64,000 nucleotides of DNA from Pseudobdellovibrionaceae bacterium (GTDB lineage Bacteria > Bdellovibrionota > Bdellovibrionia > Bdellovibrionales > JAGQZY01), in the NCBI GenBank assembly GCA_020635085.1, contig JACKAL010000004.1:1-64000 (forward strand), in the 5' to 3' direction. The notes beneath the pieces are model-generated. The model was not told the DNA's origin, made no database searches, and was given only the letters and a program-made list of their open reading frames with translations. The position numbers and the translations under genes were made by a program. Positions 43,115 through 51,965 of this stretch are shown here, one piece after another. Each line of letters starts with the position of its first letter. Position 1 is the stretch's first letter.

Positions 43115-43468
43115 TTATGCTTTTCTAACAAACTCCGACTTTAAGTTGATCGAACCAATACCATCTATTTTACATGAGATATCATGACCATCGCCTGCAT
43201 CGACTAAGCGAATGTTTTTAACCTTCGTACCGCTCTTAACAACAGAAGACGATCCTTTAATCTTTAGATCTTTAATCACGGTTACGGAATCACCGTCTTG
43301 CAAAACATTACCATTGGCATCACGAATTTGATTATCTTCTTGAGACTCCGCATTTTCAGCTGAAGCATATGGGCTCCACTCATGCCCACACTCTGGACAA
43401 ACCCAAAGATTTCCGTCTTGATAAATATGGGGACTTTGACATTTCGGACACAAAGACTCATCACTCAT
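43115..43468 (-). CDS. PhnA/YjdM-family zinc-ribbon protein
   Basis: A 117-residue protein. An N-terminal zinc ribbon, CPKCQSPHIYQDG then LWVCPECGHEW, precedes the PhnA domain: GNVLQDGDSVTVIKDLKIKG and KVKNIRLVDAGDGHDISCKI. The family was once linked to phosphonate use but is not an enzyme of that pathway; its function is unknown. Its start overlaps the stop of the TlpA-like gene by 4 nt. Last gene of the OsmC-DUF302-TlpA-PhnA operon. Confidence 0.8.
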   Translation of the reverse strand: MSDESLCPKCQSPHIYQDGNLWVCPECGHEWSPYASAENAESQEDNQIRDANGNVLQDGDSVTVIKDLKIKGSSSVVKSGTKVKNIRLVDAGDGHDISCKIDGIGSINLKSEFVRKA

Positions 43469-44010
43469 TGGCTACCTCCAGCAACAGGACTAGTTTCATT
43501 TAAAAAATGGCGCAGGGTTCTCTCAATGAGCAGCGAAATCCCAGTTGAGACATCTACTACTTGGCCCTGATCAATAAAAATTGTCATCGGTGTTGCAACG
43601 ACATCGAATTTGTTCGCCAGAATCCCTTCATGATCTATGGCTAAAGGAAATGTGTACTCCCTTTTTTGCGCCGTCTTTAAAATGACATCTTTCTCCTCAT
43701 AAGAAGAGACCACCAAGATATCCTTTGGCGAAACCTCCTTATTCTGTATTAGCTTTTGAACTCGGGCAAGCTCCAATCGACAGGGCCCGCACCATGTCGC
43801 CCAAAAAATTAAAACTTTCTTTTTATTAGGCACCACTAATTGCTCAGGATGAATAGATCCATCTGGGTTCAAAATATTAACCTGTAGGTCTTCTACAGAT
43901 GTTCCTTTTTGTGCGCTACTTTTTCGCCAAAGAGAAACTCTCTGAACAACGACCGCAACTAAAATCGCAACTAAGATGATATTAAAAATTTTATTTAATA
44001 CCAAACTCAT
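43465..44010 (-). CDS. TlpA-like thiol-disulfide oxidoreductase
   Basis: A 181-residue protein with an N-terminal membrane anchor (about 7-24). The thioredoxin-like domain has the redox motif ATWCGPCRLEL (about 71-81) and a late cis-Pro region (VVATPMTIFID). It probably keeps periplasmic thiols reduced. Start overlaps the stop of the DUF302 gene by 4 nt and its own stop overlaps the PhnA-like gene by 4 nt: an unusually tight operon. Confidence 0.8.
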   Translation of the reverse strand: MSLVLNKIFNIILVAILVAVVVQRVSLWRKSSAQKGTSVEDLQVNILNPDGSIHPEQLVVPNKKKVLIFWATWCGPCRLELARVQKLIQNKEVSPKDILVVSSYEEKDVILKTAQKREYTFPLAIDHEGILANKFDVVATPMTIFIDQGQVVDVSTGISLLIERTLRHFLNETSPVAGGSQ

Positions 44011-44396
44011 AAACTATTAATAGCTAACTCGAGCTTCTTCTCTGCCTCTATCATCTTCTCGTTCGCTTTAATCTCTGGCAAAAACTGCATCATGGCGGAA
44101 GGACGCATGGCCTCAATGAGAACTTCGCCGTTTTCTTTTTCCGTCACGACAATATTGCAGGGGATCAATAACGCCACATCCGTTGCCTGCTGATAAGCAT
44201 CGTAGGCTAAGCCAGGATTGCAGGCACCTAAGATAACCGTTGGTCGCATATCTTTATTGAGTTTTTCTTTTATTTTTTTATCAAAATCGATACGCGTAAG
44301 AATACCAAACCCAGCGGGCTTGATCGCTTCAATAAGTTGCTCAATAACTGTATTCATATTTCCAGTAACATTTTTTTTAATCGCTAGCTCTTTCAT
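44007..44396 (-). CDS. DUF302-family protein
   Basis: The start at 44396 (MKELAIKKNVTGNMNTVIEQ) was chosen; GGAG lies upstream and the longer frame would overlap the OsmC gene. The 129-residue product has the DUF302 core: IEAIKPAGFGILTRIDFDKK, PTVILGACNPGLAYDAYQQA and LLIPCNIVVTEKENGEVLIE. The family is often found next to thiol-stress and sulfur genes; its biochemical function is unknown. Confidence 0.8.
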   Translation of the reverse strand: MKELAIKKNVTGNMNTVIEQLIEAIKPAGFGILTRIDFDKKIKEKLNKDMRPTVILGACNPGLAYDAYQQATDVALLIPCNIVVTEKENGEVLIEAMRPSAMMQFLPEIKANEKMIEAEKKLELAINSL

Positions 44397-44397
44397 A

Positions 44398-44841
44398 TTA
44401 TTCTCCAAAATGACTGCGTCCTTCGTGAATGGGTTCACCATTTAAAACTATTTTATACGTAATCGGCAAAGCCTTACTTAACATGGCACTCACCCCACAA
44501 TATTTTGTCTGAGACAATGTAACAGACTGAATGAGTATTTCCTTATCGATATTACCTTTTAACAGGTATGTGAGAGTGGCACTTGAAAAGACTATCGGAT
44601 GCCCTCCGCTTGATTTTTCGATATCAACCGTCATATCGAAAGACTCTACAGTTTGTTTATGTTTTTTAAGAAGTGCCGCAACATCCATCGCTGTACAACC
44701 ACCGAGCCCAACAGCCACCAATTCTTTTGGCGTCATCCCTTTATCGTGTCCAAGGGGTGTCGCCGCATCCATCGTGACAGAATGCTCACCGCTACTTGCC
44801 GCAAACTCCATTGCGCCTTTCCAATTTAAACTCACTTTCAT
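44398..44841 (-). CDS. OsmC-family peroxiredoxin-like protein
   Basis: A 147-residue protein with both catalytic cysteines in place: GLGGCTAMDVAALLKKHKQ and TLSQTKYCGVSAML. It reduces organic peroxides or acts on persulfides with the two-Cys mechanism. First gene of the operon OsmC-DUF302-TlpA-PhnA; the DUF302 ATG is 1 nt beyond the OsmC stop. Divergent from the ArsR-type gene at 44998, which may regulate both. Confidence 0.85.
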   Translation of the reverse strand: MKVSLNWKGAMEFAASSGEHSVTMDAATPLGHDKGMTPKELVAVGLGGCTAMDVAALLKKHKQTVESFDMTVDIEKSSGGHPIVFSSATLTYLLKGNIDKEILIQSVTLSQTKYCGVSAMLSKALPITYKIVLNGEPIHEGRSHFGE

Positions 44842-44997
44842 AAAATATACCTTTCTGAAATTTTATCGAGCCAGAGAGCATCTCACATACGCATGCTATA
44901 AAGACGTCTTTTTAGGCCTTATTAGATCACTCGATAAATTGTATTGTATTTTATATGATAAAAATATAATATGTCAATGTAAGGTGGGTAAAAAGAA

Positions 44998-45312
44998 ATG
45001 AAAGTGCAAATACCTGTTTCAATAAAAAAAATGGAGAGATCCTGTGAGGATGTTAGCCAAGTGTTAAAATCTTTGGCGCATCCGCGTCGACTCCTCGTTC
45101 TCGGCCACCTTTCGAATGGAGATAAAACGGTAAATGAACTGGTCGATTTATGTGATGTTTCCCAATCGCAAATGTCACACTTTCTCATGCGACTCAGCTA
45201 TGAAGGGCTCGTGAAATGTGAAAAAAATGGACGTTATCGTGTTTACTCGATTGCTGACAAACGTTTAAAAAAACTTCTTGAAACGATTCAAAAAGAATAC
45301 TGTGTAGGGTGA
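44998..45312 (+). CDS. ArsR/SmtB-family transcriptional regulator
   Basis: A 104-residue protein with the winged HTH: HPRRLLVLGHLSNGDKTVNE, VSQSQMSHFLMRLSYEGLVK and NGRYRVYSI. Cysteines are at residues 17, 52, 73 and 102; the alpha-2 Cys that persulfide-sensing SqrR/BigR proteins use is Gly here (LLVLGHL), so a different sensing pair (perhaps Cys17 and Cys102) would be needed. Divergent from OsmC; the SAM-methyltransferase gene follows by 1 nt. It likely controls both sides (inference). Confidence 0.82.
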   Translation: MKVQIPVSIKKMERSCEDVSQVLKSLAHPRRLLVLGHLSNGDKTVNELVDLCDVSQSQMSHFLMRLSYEGLVKCEKNGRYRVYSIADKRLKKLLETIQKEYCVG

Positions 45313-45313
45313 C

Positions 45314-45916
45314 ATGATGAATCAGACATGGAATGAACGCTATAACACAGAAGATTATTACTATGGCAAAGAAGCGAATGACTTTTTAAAAGAAGCTTCT
45401 TCATACCTGAAGTCTCACTCAAAAATTCTTTGCCTCGCAGAGGGCGAAGGACGGAACGCCGTATTCCTTGCACGTCTCGGCCATCATGTGACTGCGCTTG
45501 ATTATTCGAGCGTTGGGCAGCAAAAAACACAGAAACTGGCCAAAGAAAACAACGTCCACGTCGACTGTATCGAAGCGGATTTAACAACGTATAAATTAGA
45601 AAATGTGACATGGGACGTGATTGTTTCCATATGGTGCCATATCCCAAGTGAAGCGCGTCATCGCCTCTATCAACAAATTGCCTCTTCGCTTAAGCCCGGA
45701 GGCTATTTTATTCTTGAAGCCTATACACCTCGCCAAATTCCCCTGAAGACCGGGGGCCCTAAAGACCCTGATTTCCTCCCGACAGAAGAGCAATTGAGAA
45801 AAGATCTTGCCTCCTTGCATCTTCTTAAATGCCAGGAAATACAGCGAGAAATTCATGAGGGAAGAGGGCATACGGGCTTCAGCGAAGTGGTCCAAACACT
45901 CGCACAAAAAATGTGA
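45314..45916 (+). CDS. SAM-dependent methyltransferase (TehB-like)
   Basis: A 200-residue class-I methyltransferase: N-terminal WNERYNTEDYYYGKEANDFL, motif I LCLAEGEGRNAVFLARLGHH, and the following VTALDYS. The layout is that of TehB/thiopurine-methyltransferase-like proteins that methylate tellurite, selenium or sulfur compounds. Only 1 nt from the ArsR-type stop; the two are co-transcribed. Fits a chalcogen or sulfur-stress role of this region (inference). Confidence 0.8.
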   Translation: MMNQTWNERYNTEDYYYGKEANDFLKEASSYLKSHSKILCLAEGEGRNAVFLARLGHHVTALDYSSVGQQKTQKLAKENNVHVDCIEADLTTYKLENVTWDVIVSIWCHIPSEARHRLYQQIASSLKPGGYFILEAYTPRQIPLKTGGPKDPDFLPTEEQLRKDLASLHLLKCQEIQREIHEGRGHTGFSEVVQTLAQKM

Positions 45917-45998
45917 AGATTTTTAAACACTTCTCATCGTGCCATCAGACAACAAATAATTTATAAGTAAATTATGGTCTTTAAAAAGGAGTGTTACA

Positions 45999-46772
45999 AT
46001 GTTTGAAAAAATATCTACCGATAAAAAAGATGTCATAATTATTTCCGCGAAAGGCACAATAACTCCAGAGGACTATAATACCGTGCTGATTCCAACGTTT
46101 GAAAAATTGCACGCCGAGGGACATAAAGCCAGAATTCTTGTTCAGTTCGGACCCGAGTTTAAAGGTTATACGGTTGCTGCAGGATGGGAAGATTTTAAAT
46201 TTGGTATGCATTACCTCACGTCCTTTGAGCGCTGTGCTCTCGTTACTGATATTGCCTGGATAAAAAATGTAACAAAAATGTTTCTTCCACTTATACCCTG
46301 CCCCGCCAAAATATTTGCCAATAACCAAATAGATGAGGCGAAAGCATGGATACAGTCTAAAGACATGCATCTTAGCTACGATCTCGATAAAGCTACTGGT
46401 GTCTTAAAAGTAGAAATTTCGGCACCCCTCACTGCTGATGACTTCGAGGCCTTAGCACTAAAAGTAGATCCTTGGATACAAAAGAACGGAAAATTAAATG
46501 GCATTGTCATTCACGCCAATCACTTCCCCGGATGGAAAGATCTCGGTAGCATGATTCAACATATTTCTTTTGTAAAAAACCACCATCAGAAAGTCGCACG
46601 CGTGGCTCTTTGTGCAGATGGAATTTGTCCAGAATTGGCCCCTATTGTGGCTAAACATTTTGTAGATGCTGAGATTAAACAGTTCGACTACAAAAATATT
46701 GCGGATGCCCTCGCCTGGGTATCTACAAAAGGGACGCATAAGAAAGAGCTGGAGCAGTCGAGAGCTCATTAG
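45999..46772 (+). CDS. Two-domain SpoIIAA-like (STAS/DUF3478) protein
   Basis: A 257-residue protein made of two similar SpoIIAA-like domains of about 120 residues. The first has IIISAKGTITPEDYNTVLIP and WEDFKFGMHYLTSFERCALV; the second has VLKVEISAPLTADDFEALAL and WKDLGSMIQHISFVKNHHQK. Single-domain members are common stress-linked proteins; the duplicated form is less usual. AAAGGAG precedes the ATG. Function unknown. Confidence 0.75.
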   Translation: MFEKISTDKKDVIIISAKGTITPEDYNTVLIPTFEKLHAEGHKARILVQFGPEFKGYTVAAGWEDFKFGMHYLTSFERCALVTDIAWIKNVTKMFLPLIPCPAKIFANNQIDEAKAWIQSKDMHLSYDLDKATGVLKVEISAPLTADDFEALALKVDPWIQKNGKLNGIVIHANHFPGWKDLGSMIQHISFVKNHHQKVARVALCADGICPELAPIVAKHFVDAEIKQFDYKNIADALAWVSTKGTHKKELEQSRAH

Positions 46773-46897
46773 ACACTTCTTAGAAAAAAATCTATGTCAC
46801 AACGTTTTGGTAACGATTGACTGAACCGTTATTCGTCATTTACCTGAACCTCAACGAGTGTTATATTCAGAAAATTATAATACTTCGTTGAGGTGCA

Positions 46898-47185
46898 TTG
46901 ATGATTTGGTCTGTATTTACTGCTACTTTCGTAACCATTTTTTTAGCCGAGCTCGGAGATAAAACACAATTTGCGGCTCTTGCCATCTCCTCTCAATCAA
47001 AATCAACCCTATCCGTATGGCTTGGTACAATCATCGCACTTATGGTGGCGGGCAGTATCGGTGTTTTGTTCGGCTCTTTTCTTGGCAAACACATCGATCC
47101 ACAAAAAATGAAATACGTATCAGGTGGAGCCTTTGGATTTTACTTAAAAAAAATTAGAACCAATATATCTTTGACCCGCATATAG
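46898..47185 (+). CDS. Half-size TMEM165/GDT1-family protein, C-terminus atypical
   Basis: A 95-residue protein. The family signature FLAELGDKTQFAALAIS (about 15-31) is present, with two further membrane segments. Half-size bacterial members (about 85-95 residues) usually end in a third helix after YVSGGAF; here the C-terminus turns into FGFYLKKIRTNISLTRI instead. A frameshift or local rearrangement near 47135 is likely. The family transports Mn2+ or Ca2+. Possibly non-functional. Confidence 0.65.
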   Translation: MMIWSVFTATFVTIFLAELGDKTQFAALAISSQSKSTLSVWLGTIIALMVAGSIGVLFGSFLGKHIDPQKMKYVSGGAFGFYLKKIRTNISLTRI

Positions 47186-47357
47186 CTTTCTAAAACACGC
47201 TCTAAGCATGAAACGTTTGCCGCACAAGTGAGTAAACGGATGGTACGATTTTATGAGAAACATGTGTTAAAAATTCCCTCCGTAATATCCTAACACGACT
47301 TTCTATGTTTTTTTGAGAATGTATCTTCTTGCTGCTTATTTTTGTTCTTATATGTCT

Positions 47358-48164
47358 CTATGCTGTCAAACGCAGAATCTGATCTCCGAGAATAAATAGA
47401 CCCACTAGCAATACAAAAAACCCAAACCCCTGCTTAAGGCGATGTTCTTTTACATATGGCGAAAATATATATCCTACAAATAATCCCAAGAAACCCAGCA
47501 GAGTTACTGTAATTAGCAGTTGCCAATTTACAACAAGATCTTCATTGATCGAAATAAAAAAACCAAACAACGAATTGGCTGCAATAATAGCTAAAGATGT
47601 TCCCACTGCTACACGCATGGAAAGATTAAGAAGTAAAACCAAGGCGGGAATAATTAAAAAACCCCCACCTGCCCCCACAAAACCAGTCGTACAACCTACT
47701 AAAAATCCCTTTATAACGATATTAAAATTGTACCCCTCTCCAAGAACAATGCTTTGTTTTTTATATTTTCCTGATTGAATCATAGAACGCGCTGCAAGGA
47801 TCATGAGAATAGAAAAACTCGCTAAAATAAGAATCGATTTTGTAACCACCAAATCCATCGGTAAAGAAATTTGATCCGGAATAAAAGGTAAAATAAATCG
47901 TCGAGCGACAAAAACGCCAAAAAAACTCGGTACCGCAAAAAGAATTCCTGTTTTAAAATCAACCAGCTTTCTTTTTATATTAAGGGCCGCGCCAAATAAT
48001 GCAGTTGCACCGACAACAAATAGAGAATCGGTTGTCGCCGAAATACCATCCAAATTAAAAAAATACACCAAAATCGGCACTGTGAGTATAGAACCACCAC
48101 CCCCAATAAGTCCGAGAGAAAGGCCCATCGCAACTGCTGCAAGATATCCTAAGTACTCTATCAT
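47358..48164 (-). CDS. TauE/SafE-family sulfite/sulfur-anion exporter
   Basis: A 268-residue protein with about eight membrane segments and the duplicated family motifs MGLSLGLIGGGGSILTVPIL and GFLVGCTTGFVGAGGGFLII. It exports sulfite or related sulfur anions. It starts 13 nt after the persulfide-dioxygenase/rhodanese gene, so the pair probably forms an operon that oxidises and exports sulfide-derived sulfite. Confidence 0.87.
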   Translation of the reverse strand: MIEYLGYLAAVAMGLSLGLIGGGGSILTVPILVYFFNLDGISATTDSLFVVGATALFGAALNIKRKLVDFKTGILFAVPSFFGVFVARRFILPFIPDQISLPMDLVVTKSILILASFSILMILAARSMIQSGKYKKQSIVLGEGYNFNIVIKGFLVGCTTGFVGAGGGFLIIPALVLLLNLSMRVAVGTSLAIIAANSLFGFFISINEDLVVNWQLLITVTLLGFLGLFVGYIFSPYVKEHRLKQGFGFFVLLVGLFILGDQILRLTA

Positions 48165-48177
48165 GTTATCAAAACTA

Positions 48178-49221
48178 CTATTTAATTATGGGATACTTTA
48201 ATTCATTCCAATAGAGCATTCCGCCTACCATATTCGCAGTATGTTTATACCCCATTTGCAAACTTTGCATTGTGGCCTGTCCTGAACGTCCACCGCTACG
48301 ACACACAAAAACGATTTCTTCGTCACGATCACTGTGCTCTAAAAAGCGCATTAAAGGCTCTCCAAGAGTGACCAATTCTGCTCCTTCTATATGACCAAGT
48401 TCGGCATTGAATTCTTCCGGCCGACGCACATCAATGAGTCGTACTCGACCTAAAACTTTTTGCACATTTGCGGCAGACACTTCTGGAACACCATCATTTT
48501 TTACGGGATGCAATACATGTTGTTGTTTGGCCACTCCACAAGATAAATTTGCTGGCACCGCCTCGTGAATTTTCTTTGGATGAGCAAGTTTTAATTCTGA
48601 CATTGTTTTAACAAACTGCTCTTTTGAAGTTCCCTTTTCAATGCGAGGATTATAATGCATCTCTAAGCCAATGGTTGATTTTGTTTGTCCGCGATAATCG
48701 TGGCCAGGATAAACCTCTGTTGTTTCTGGCAGTGTGTAAAGTTTATTCTGAATGCTATCATATAATTTTGCAGAAGACCCTTGCTGAAAATCAGTACGTC
48801 CGGTTCCGCGAATAAGAAGAGCATCACCAGTAAAAACTTTCCCATCAAAGACAAAACTCATACAGGAATCAGTATGTCCTGGTGTTGCAAGTGCAATAAT
48901 TTTTTTATCACCCAACGTTAACTCCTGACCATCCTTTAAGGGAATATCGACACAGTTGACTTTGGCCTCTTCGCTCACTGCTGTTTTCGCATCTGTTCGT
49001 TTTCTGATCTCGCCTGCTGCCGTAATATGATCAGCATGGATATGGGTATCAAGAACATATTTTAATTTTAATCCTAGTTCCTTAACTAAATTTAAATCCC
49101 GATCCATAGTTTCTGCGACGGTATCAATCAACGCAGCTTCTTTGGTTACTGGATCAGCAATGAGATATGTGTATGTAGATGTTTCACTCTCAAAGAGCTG
49201 ATAAAATAAATTTGATGACAT
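48178..49221 (-). CDS. Persulfide dioxygenase-rhodanese fusion
   Basis: A 347-residue protein. Residues 1-230 are an ETHE1-type metallo-beta-lactamase-fold persulfide dioxygenase: THIHADHITAAGEIRKRT (HxHxDH), ATPGHTDSCMSF, VFTGDALLIRGTGRTD and VYPGHDYRG. Residues about 255-345 are a rhodanese domain with the active-site loop FVCRSGGRSG (Cys). The fused form oxidises glutathione persulfide to sulfite and can pass sulfane sulfur. TauE gene directly downstream exports the sulfite. Confidence 0.9.
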   Translation of the reverse strand: MSSNLFYQLFESETSTYTYLIADPVTKEAALIDTVAETMDRDLNLVKELGLKLKYVLDTHIHADHITAAGEIRKRTDAKTAVSEEAKVNCVDIPLKDGQELTLGDKKIIALATPGHTDSCMSFVFDGKVFTGDALLIRGTGRTDFQQGSSAKLYDSIQNKLYTLPETTEVYPGHDYRGQTKSTIGLEMHYNPRIEKGTSKEQFVKTMSELKLAHPKKIHEAVPANLSCGVAKQQHVLHPVKNDGVPEVSAANVQKVLGRVRLIDVRRPEEFNAELGHIEGAELVTLGEPLMRFLEHSDRDEEIVFVCRSGGRSGQATMQSLQMGYKHTANMVGGMLYWNELKYPIIK

Positions 49222-49335
49222 TTCCTTCCCCTTTATAATTATTTTAAACTTATATATTACGATATTGTCATATGTAGAGCAAGCATTATTTTTTATCTTA
49301 TTTTTTTAAGAGTCTGTCCAAGGAGTGGTGTGTTA

Positions 49336-50022
49336 TTACAGGCCACGCAACCGCTTAAAATGAGTTGGTCGAATATACAAATAATAAAATAATATCCCGG
49401 TAAACGCTCCGCCAAGGTGTGCTCCGTGACCTATAGGTAAACCACCACCATGGGCTTGCGCAGAAAGTCCCCATAAGTCTAGACCAACAAAGATGAGTGC
49501 ACCAAATATTGCTGGAAGCGGAATAAGTCCGAGCAAAACAATTTTCTGTTTTGGATACATTAAAGAAAATAAAAGAATAACTCCAGCAATCGCACCCGAA
49601 GCACCTAATGCGGGTAGTTCTGGTTTATCTAAAATATATGCAGAAACCACCACGTGGCTTAGTGAGCTTATAATGCCCGCAAGTAGATAAAAAAAGACAA
49701 AGCGGGTTGTTCCCAATGTGGCTTCCATAACGCTACCAAAACCTATAAAAATATACATATTTAAAAAAATATGCCAAAACATATTGTGCGAAAAAACACT
49801 CGTTAACAATACCCAATAATATCCTTGCTCAAGATGATCCCAACTGACGAGAAAATTTTTTGCCATGAATGCTAGCCCTTCTCGATTCAGTTGTGTATAA
49901 AACCAAGCAGCAAAAACAAGAATATTAAGAAAAATAATTATTGGCATGGCTAGCGCTTTTGGTGTTCTAGCAGATTCAAAATCGCGTATGCGAATTTGTC
50001 GAGGTAACATATTATCAGACAT
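49336..50022 (-). CDS. Rhomboid-family intramembrane serine protease
   Basis: A 228-residue protein with about six membrane segments. The catalytic dyad is visible: Ser in PALGASGAIAGV and His in PIGHGAHLGGAFTG; HNMFWHIFLNMYIF is the conserved HxxxN-type helix. It cuts membrane proteins within their transmembrane segment. It lies 27 nt downstream of the ABC ATPase on the same strand, so it may be co-transcribed with the exporter (inference). Confidence 0.85.
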   Translation of the reverse strand: MSDNMLPRQIRIRDFESARTPKALAMPIIIFLNILVFAAWFYTQLNREGLAFMAKNFLVSWDHLEQGYYWVLLTSVFSHNMFWHIFLNMYIFIGFGSVMEATLGTTRFVFFYLLAGIISSLSHVVVSAYILDKPELPALGASGAIAGVILLFSLMYPKQKIVLLGLIPLPAIFGALIFVGLDLWGLSAQAHGGGLPIGHGAHLGGAFTGILFYYLYIRPTHFKRLRGL

Positions 50023-50049
50023 AGTCGTTTCTCTCTCTGCTCCTTTAGT

Positions 50050-50721
50050 TTAAAAGACCGGAGCTTCTTCTCGGCTACTTATACGCCCATCCACTAAAAA
50101 GATCTCCCTCTGCGCGCGTGCAGCGAAGTCTGGCTCATGAGTTACTAATACAATCGTTGTTTTTTCTTTTTTATTGGTCTCTTCTAGAATATCCATAACC
50201 AAGCCGGCATTGTATGTATCTAAATTGCCCGTTGGTTCGTCGGCAAAGATGTATTTAGGTTTCATTACTAACGCACGCGCAATAGCAACCCTCTGTTGCT
50301 GTCCCCCAGACATCTGCCCAGGAAGTTTGCCTGCTTGATCACTAATATTTAGTTTTTTGAGCCAACTTTGAGCTATTTCTTCATACTTATCAACTAAACC
50401 CAAATTACGCGCCGGCAACAAAACATTTTCTAAGGCGGTTAGTTCAGGTAACAAATAATGAAATTGAAAAATAAATCCCACGTGATAATTGCGAAACATA
50501 TGAATTTTTTTAGAACTCATTGTTGCTAAATTGTTTCCATCAATATGCACTTCTCCTGTAGACGGCAAATCAAGAGTGCTCACGATATATAGTAAAGTGC
50601 TCTTTCCACTTCCCGAGCGACCCGATATAGAAACAAATTCACCATCAGAAATATTAAATGTAAGTCCATGGAGAATTCTTTGTTTACCGAAATCTTTCGT
50701 AATATTCTTACATTCAATCAT
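50050..50721 (-). CDS. ABC transporter ATPase, LolD/MacB type
   Basis: A 223-residue ATP-binding subunit: Walker A ISGRSGSGKSTLLYIVSTLD, signature MSGGQQQRVAIARAL, Walker B YIFADEPTGNLDTY and the switch His in VTHEPDFAAR. It pairs with the permease directly upstream and the HlyD-like adaptor before that. This layout is of MacAB or LolCDE-type exporters that move lipoproteins, peptides or macrolides across the envelope; the substrate is unknown. Confidence 0.9.
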   Translation of the reverse strand: MIECKNITKDFGKQRILHGLTFNISDGEFVSISGRSGSGKSTLLYIVSTLDLPSTGEVHIDGNNLATMSSKKIHMFRNYHVGFIFQFHYLLPELTALENVLLPARNLGLVDKYEEIAQSWLKKLNISDQAGKLPGQMSGGQQQRVAIARALVMKPKYIFADEPTGNLDTYNAGLVMDILEETNKKEKTTIVLVTHEPDFAARAQREIFLVDGRISSREEAPVF

Positions 50722-51963
50722 TTAATCCTCGCGAATAATTTCCATCGGCGTCATGCGACTCGCTCCCCATGCGGGAAACAGAGTTGCAATTAATGCAGAA
50801 ACATTAGCAGTAAAAAATGCTGTTACATATATAGATGGCGTATAGCTGACAAATAAGTGATTTGACCCACCCAACTCGATACCTAAATCAATACTTTCGA
50901 TCCATATACAAATGAGATAGCCAAAAAGTAACCCCATCACCCCACCGGAAAGACCCAGTATTAGCCCTTGATAAAAAATAAGCTCAAGAATTCTTTTTGG
51001 TCCGTAACCAATAGCACGCAAAATAGCTATTTCTTTTTTCTTTTGATTGATCATAATACTTAAAACATTGTAAATCCCAAACGCAGCGACAATAAGAATG
51101 GCAAATGTAATAAAGTATCTTACAAAATCTTGCACCTTAATCACTTCCATAAACATGCGATTAGCTTCTTGCCAATCTTCCACTTTGTCCCGGCTGGTCA
51201 GTTGCCACTGATCCGCCACCTCATTCGCCATATCGATATCAGTTAAAGCCACGGCAATTTCAGTAACACGGCCAGGACTACGGGTAATTGTTTGTACGTC
51301 GTTAAGATGGGCGTAGGCAATGCTGTCATCAATCTGCTCATTGCCGAGCTTAACCACGCCAACCACTTTAAACGGTCGATTCTTATCACCAGTACTCACA
51401 TTAACGAATTGATCAAGACGAACCCCTAGCTTTTCGGCAACCCCACTTCCTATAACAATTTGGTTGCCTCCTTTTGCCAAATTGGCAAAGTGCCCTTGCT
51501 TCATATACTTTTCGATGGATGTAATACGGATATGTTTCTCGGGAATAGTACCTATTAAATTGACCGATGCTTTAAATTTACCCGATGTGAGCAGTGCATT
51601 TGTATTCAAGCGGGGCGCGAAATCGATAACATTTAGATCATTACTAAGACGCTCGTACCAACCTCCATAGTTTTCCAAACGCGTTTCTTCCCGGCGGCCC
51701 ATTGGGGGAACAATCCAATAGACAGCGTTCTTTGTTTCCCCATAAAAAATATCAGTAATTTCTTTGTTGTCGATCAGCTTTTCATCTCCCGAGATTAATA
51801 CATGGGCTGTATTATTTAAGAGTTGCTCGGCAAGATAGGCGCGCATACCCAACTGAACACCGCTGATGCCTACAAAAAGCAGTGTACCAATACTAATTCC
51901 CATTAAAATCAAAAGTGTTTGTTTCTTTCGCGCCATAAGTTGACGCCAAGATAAAAATAACAT
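50722..51963 (-). CDS. ABC transporter permease, MacB/LolC-E type
   Basis: A 413-residue permease with one N-terminal membrane helix (about 17-37), a large periplasmic domain (about 40-280) and three C-terminal helices (about 290-400), the MacB/FtsX-type layout. It lacks its own ATPase domain. Its stop is directly followed by the ATPase ATG, and 2 nt separate it from the HlyD-like gene upstream. Confidence 0.85.
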   Translation of the reverse strand: MLFLSWRQLMARKKQTLLILMGISIGTLLFVGISGVQLGMRAYLAEQLLNNTAHVLISGDEKLIDNKEITDIFYGETKNAVYWIVPPMGRREETRLENYGGWYERLSNDLNVIDFAPRLNTNALLTSGKFKASVNLIGTIPEKHIRITSIEKYMKQGHFANLAKGGNQIVIGSGVAEKLGVRLDQFVNVSTGDKNRPFKVVGVVKLGNEQIDDSIAYAHLNDVQTITRSPGRVTEIAVALTDIDMANEVADQWQLTSRDKVEDWQEANRMFMEVIKVQDFVRYFITFAILIVAAFGIYNVLSIMINQKKKEIAILRAIGYGPKRILELIFYQGLILGLSGGVMGLLFGYLICIWIESIDLGIELGGSNHLFVSYTPSIYVTAFFTANVSALIATLFPAWGASRMTPMEIIRED

Positions 51964-51965
51964 CT

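Noticed and set aside
44531..45001. 156-codon plus-strand frame
   Set aside because: It is the complement of the OsmC gene, whose two catalytic cysteines and family motifs are clear on the minus strand.
44998..45312. SqrR/BigR persulfide sensor
   Set aside because: The alpha-2 cysteine of those proteins is Gly here, so the call was kept at ArsR/SmtB level.
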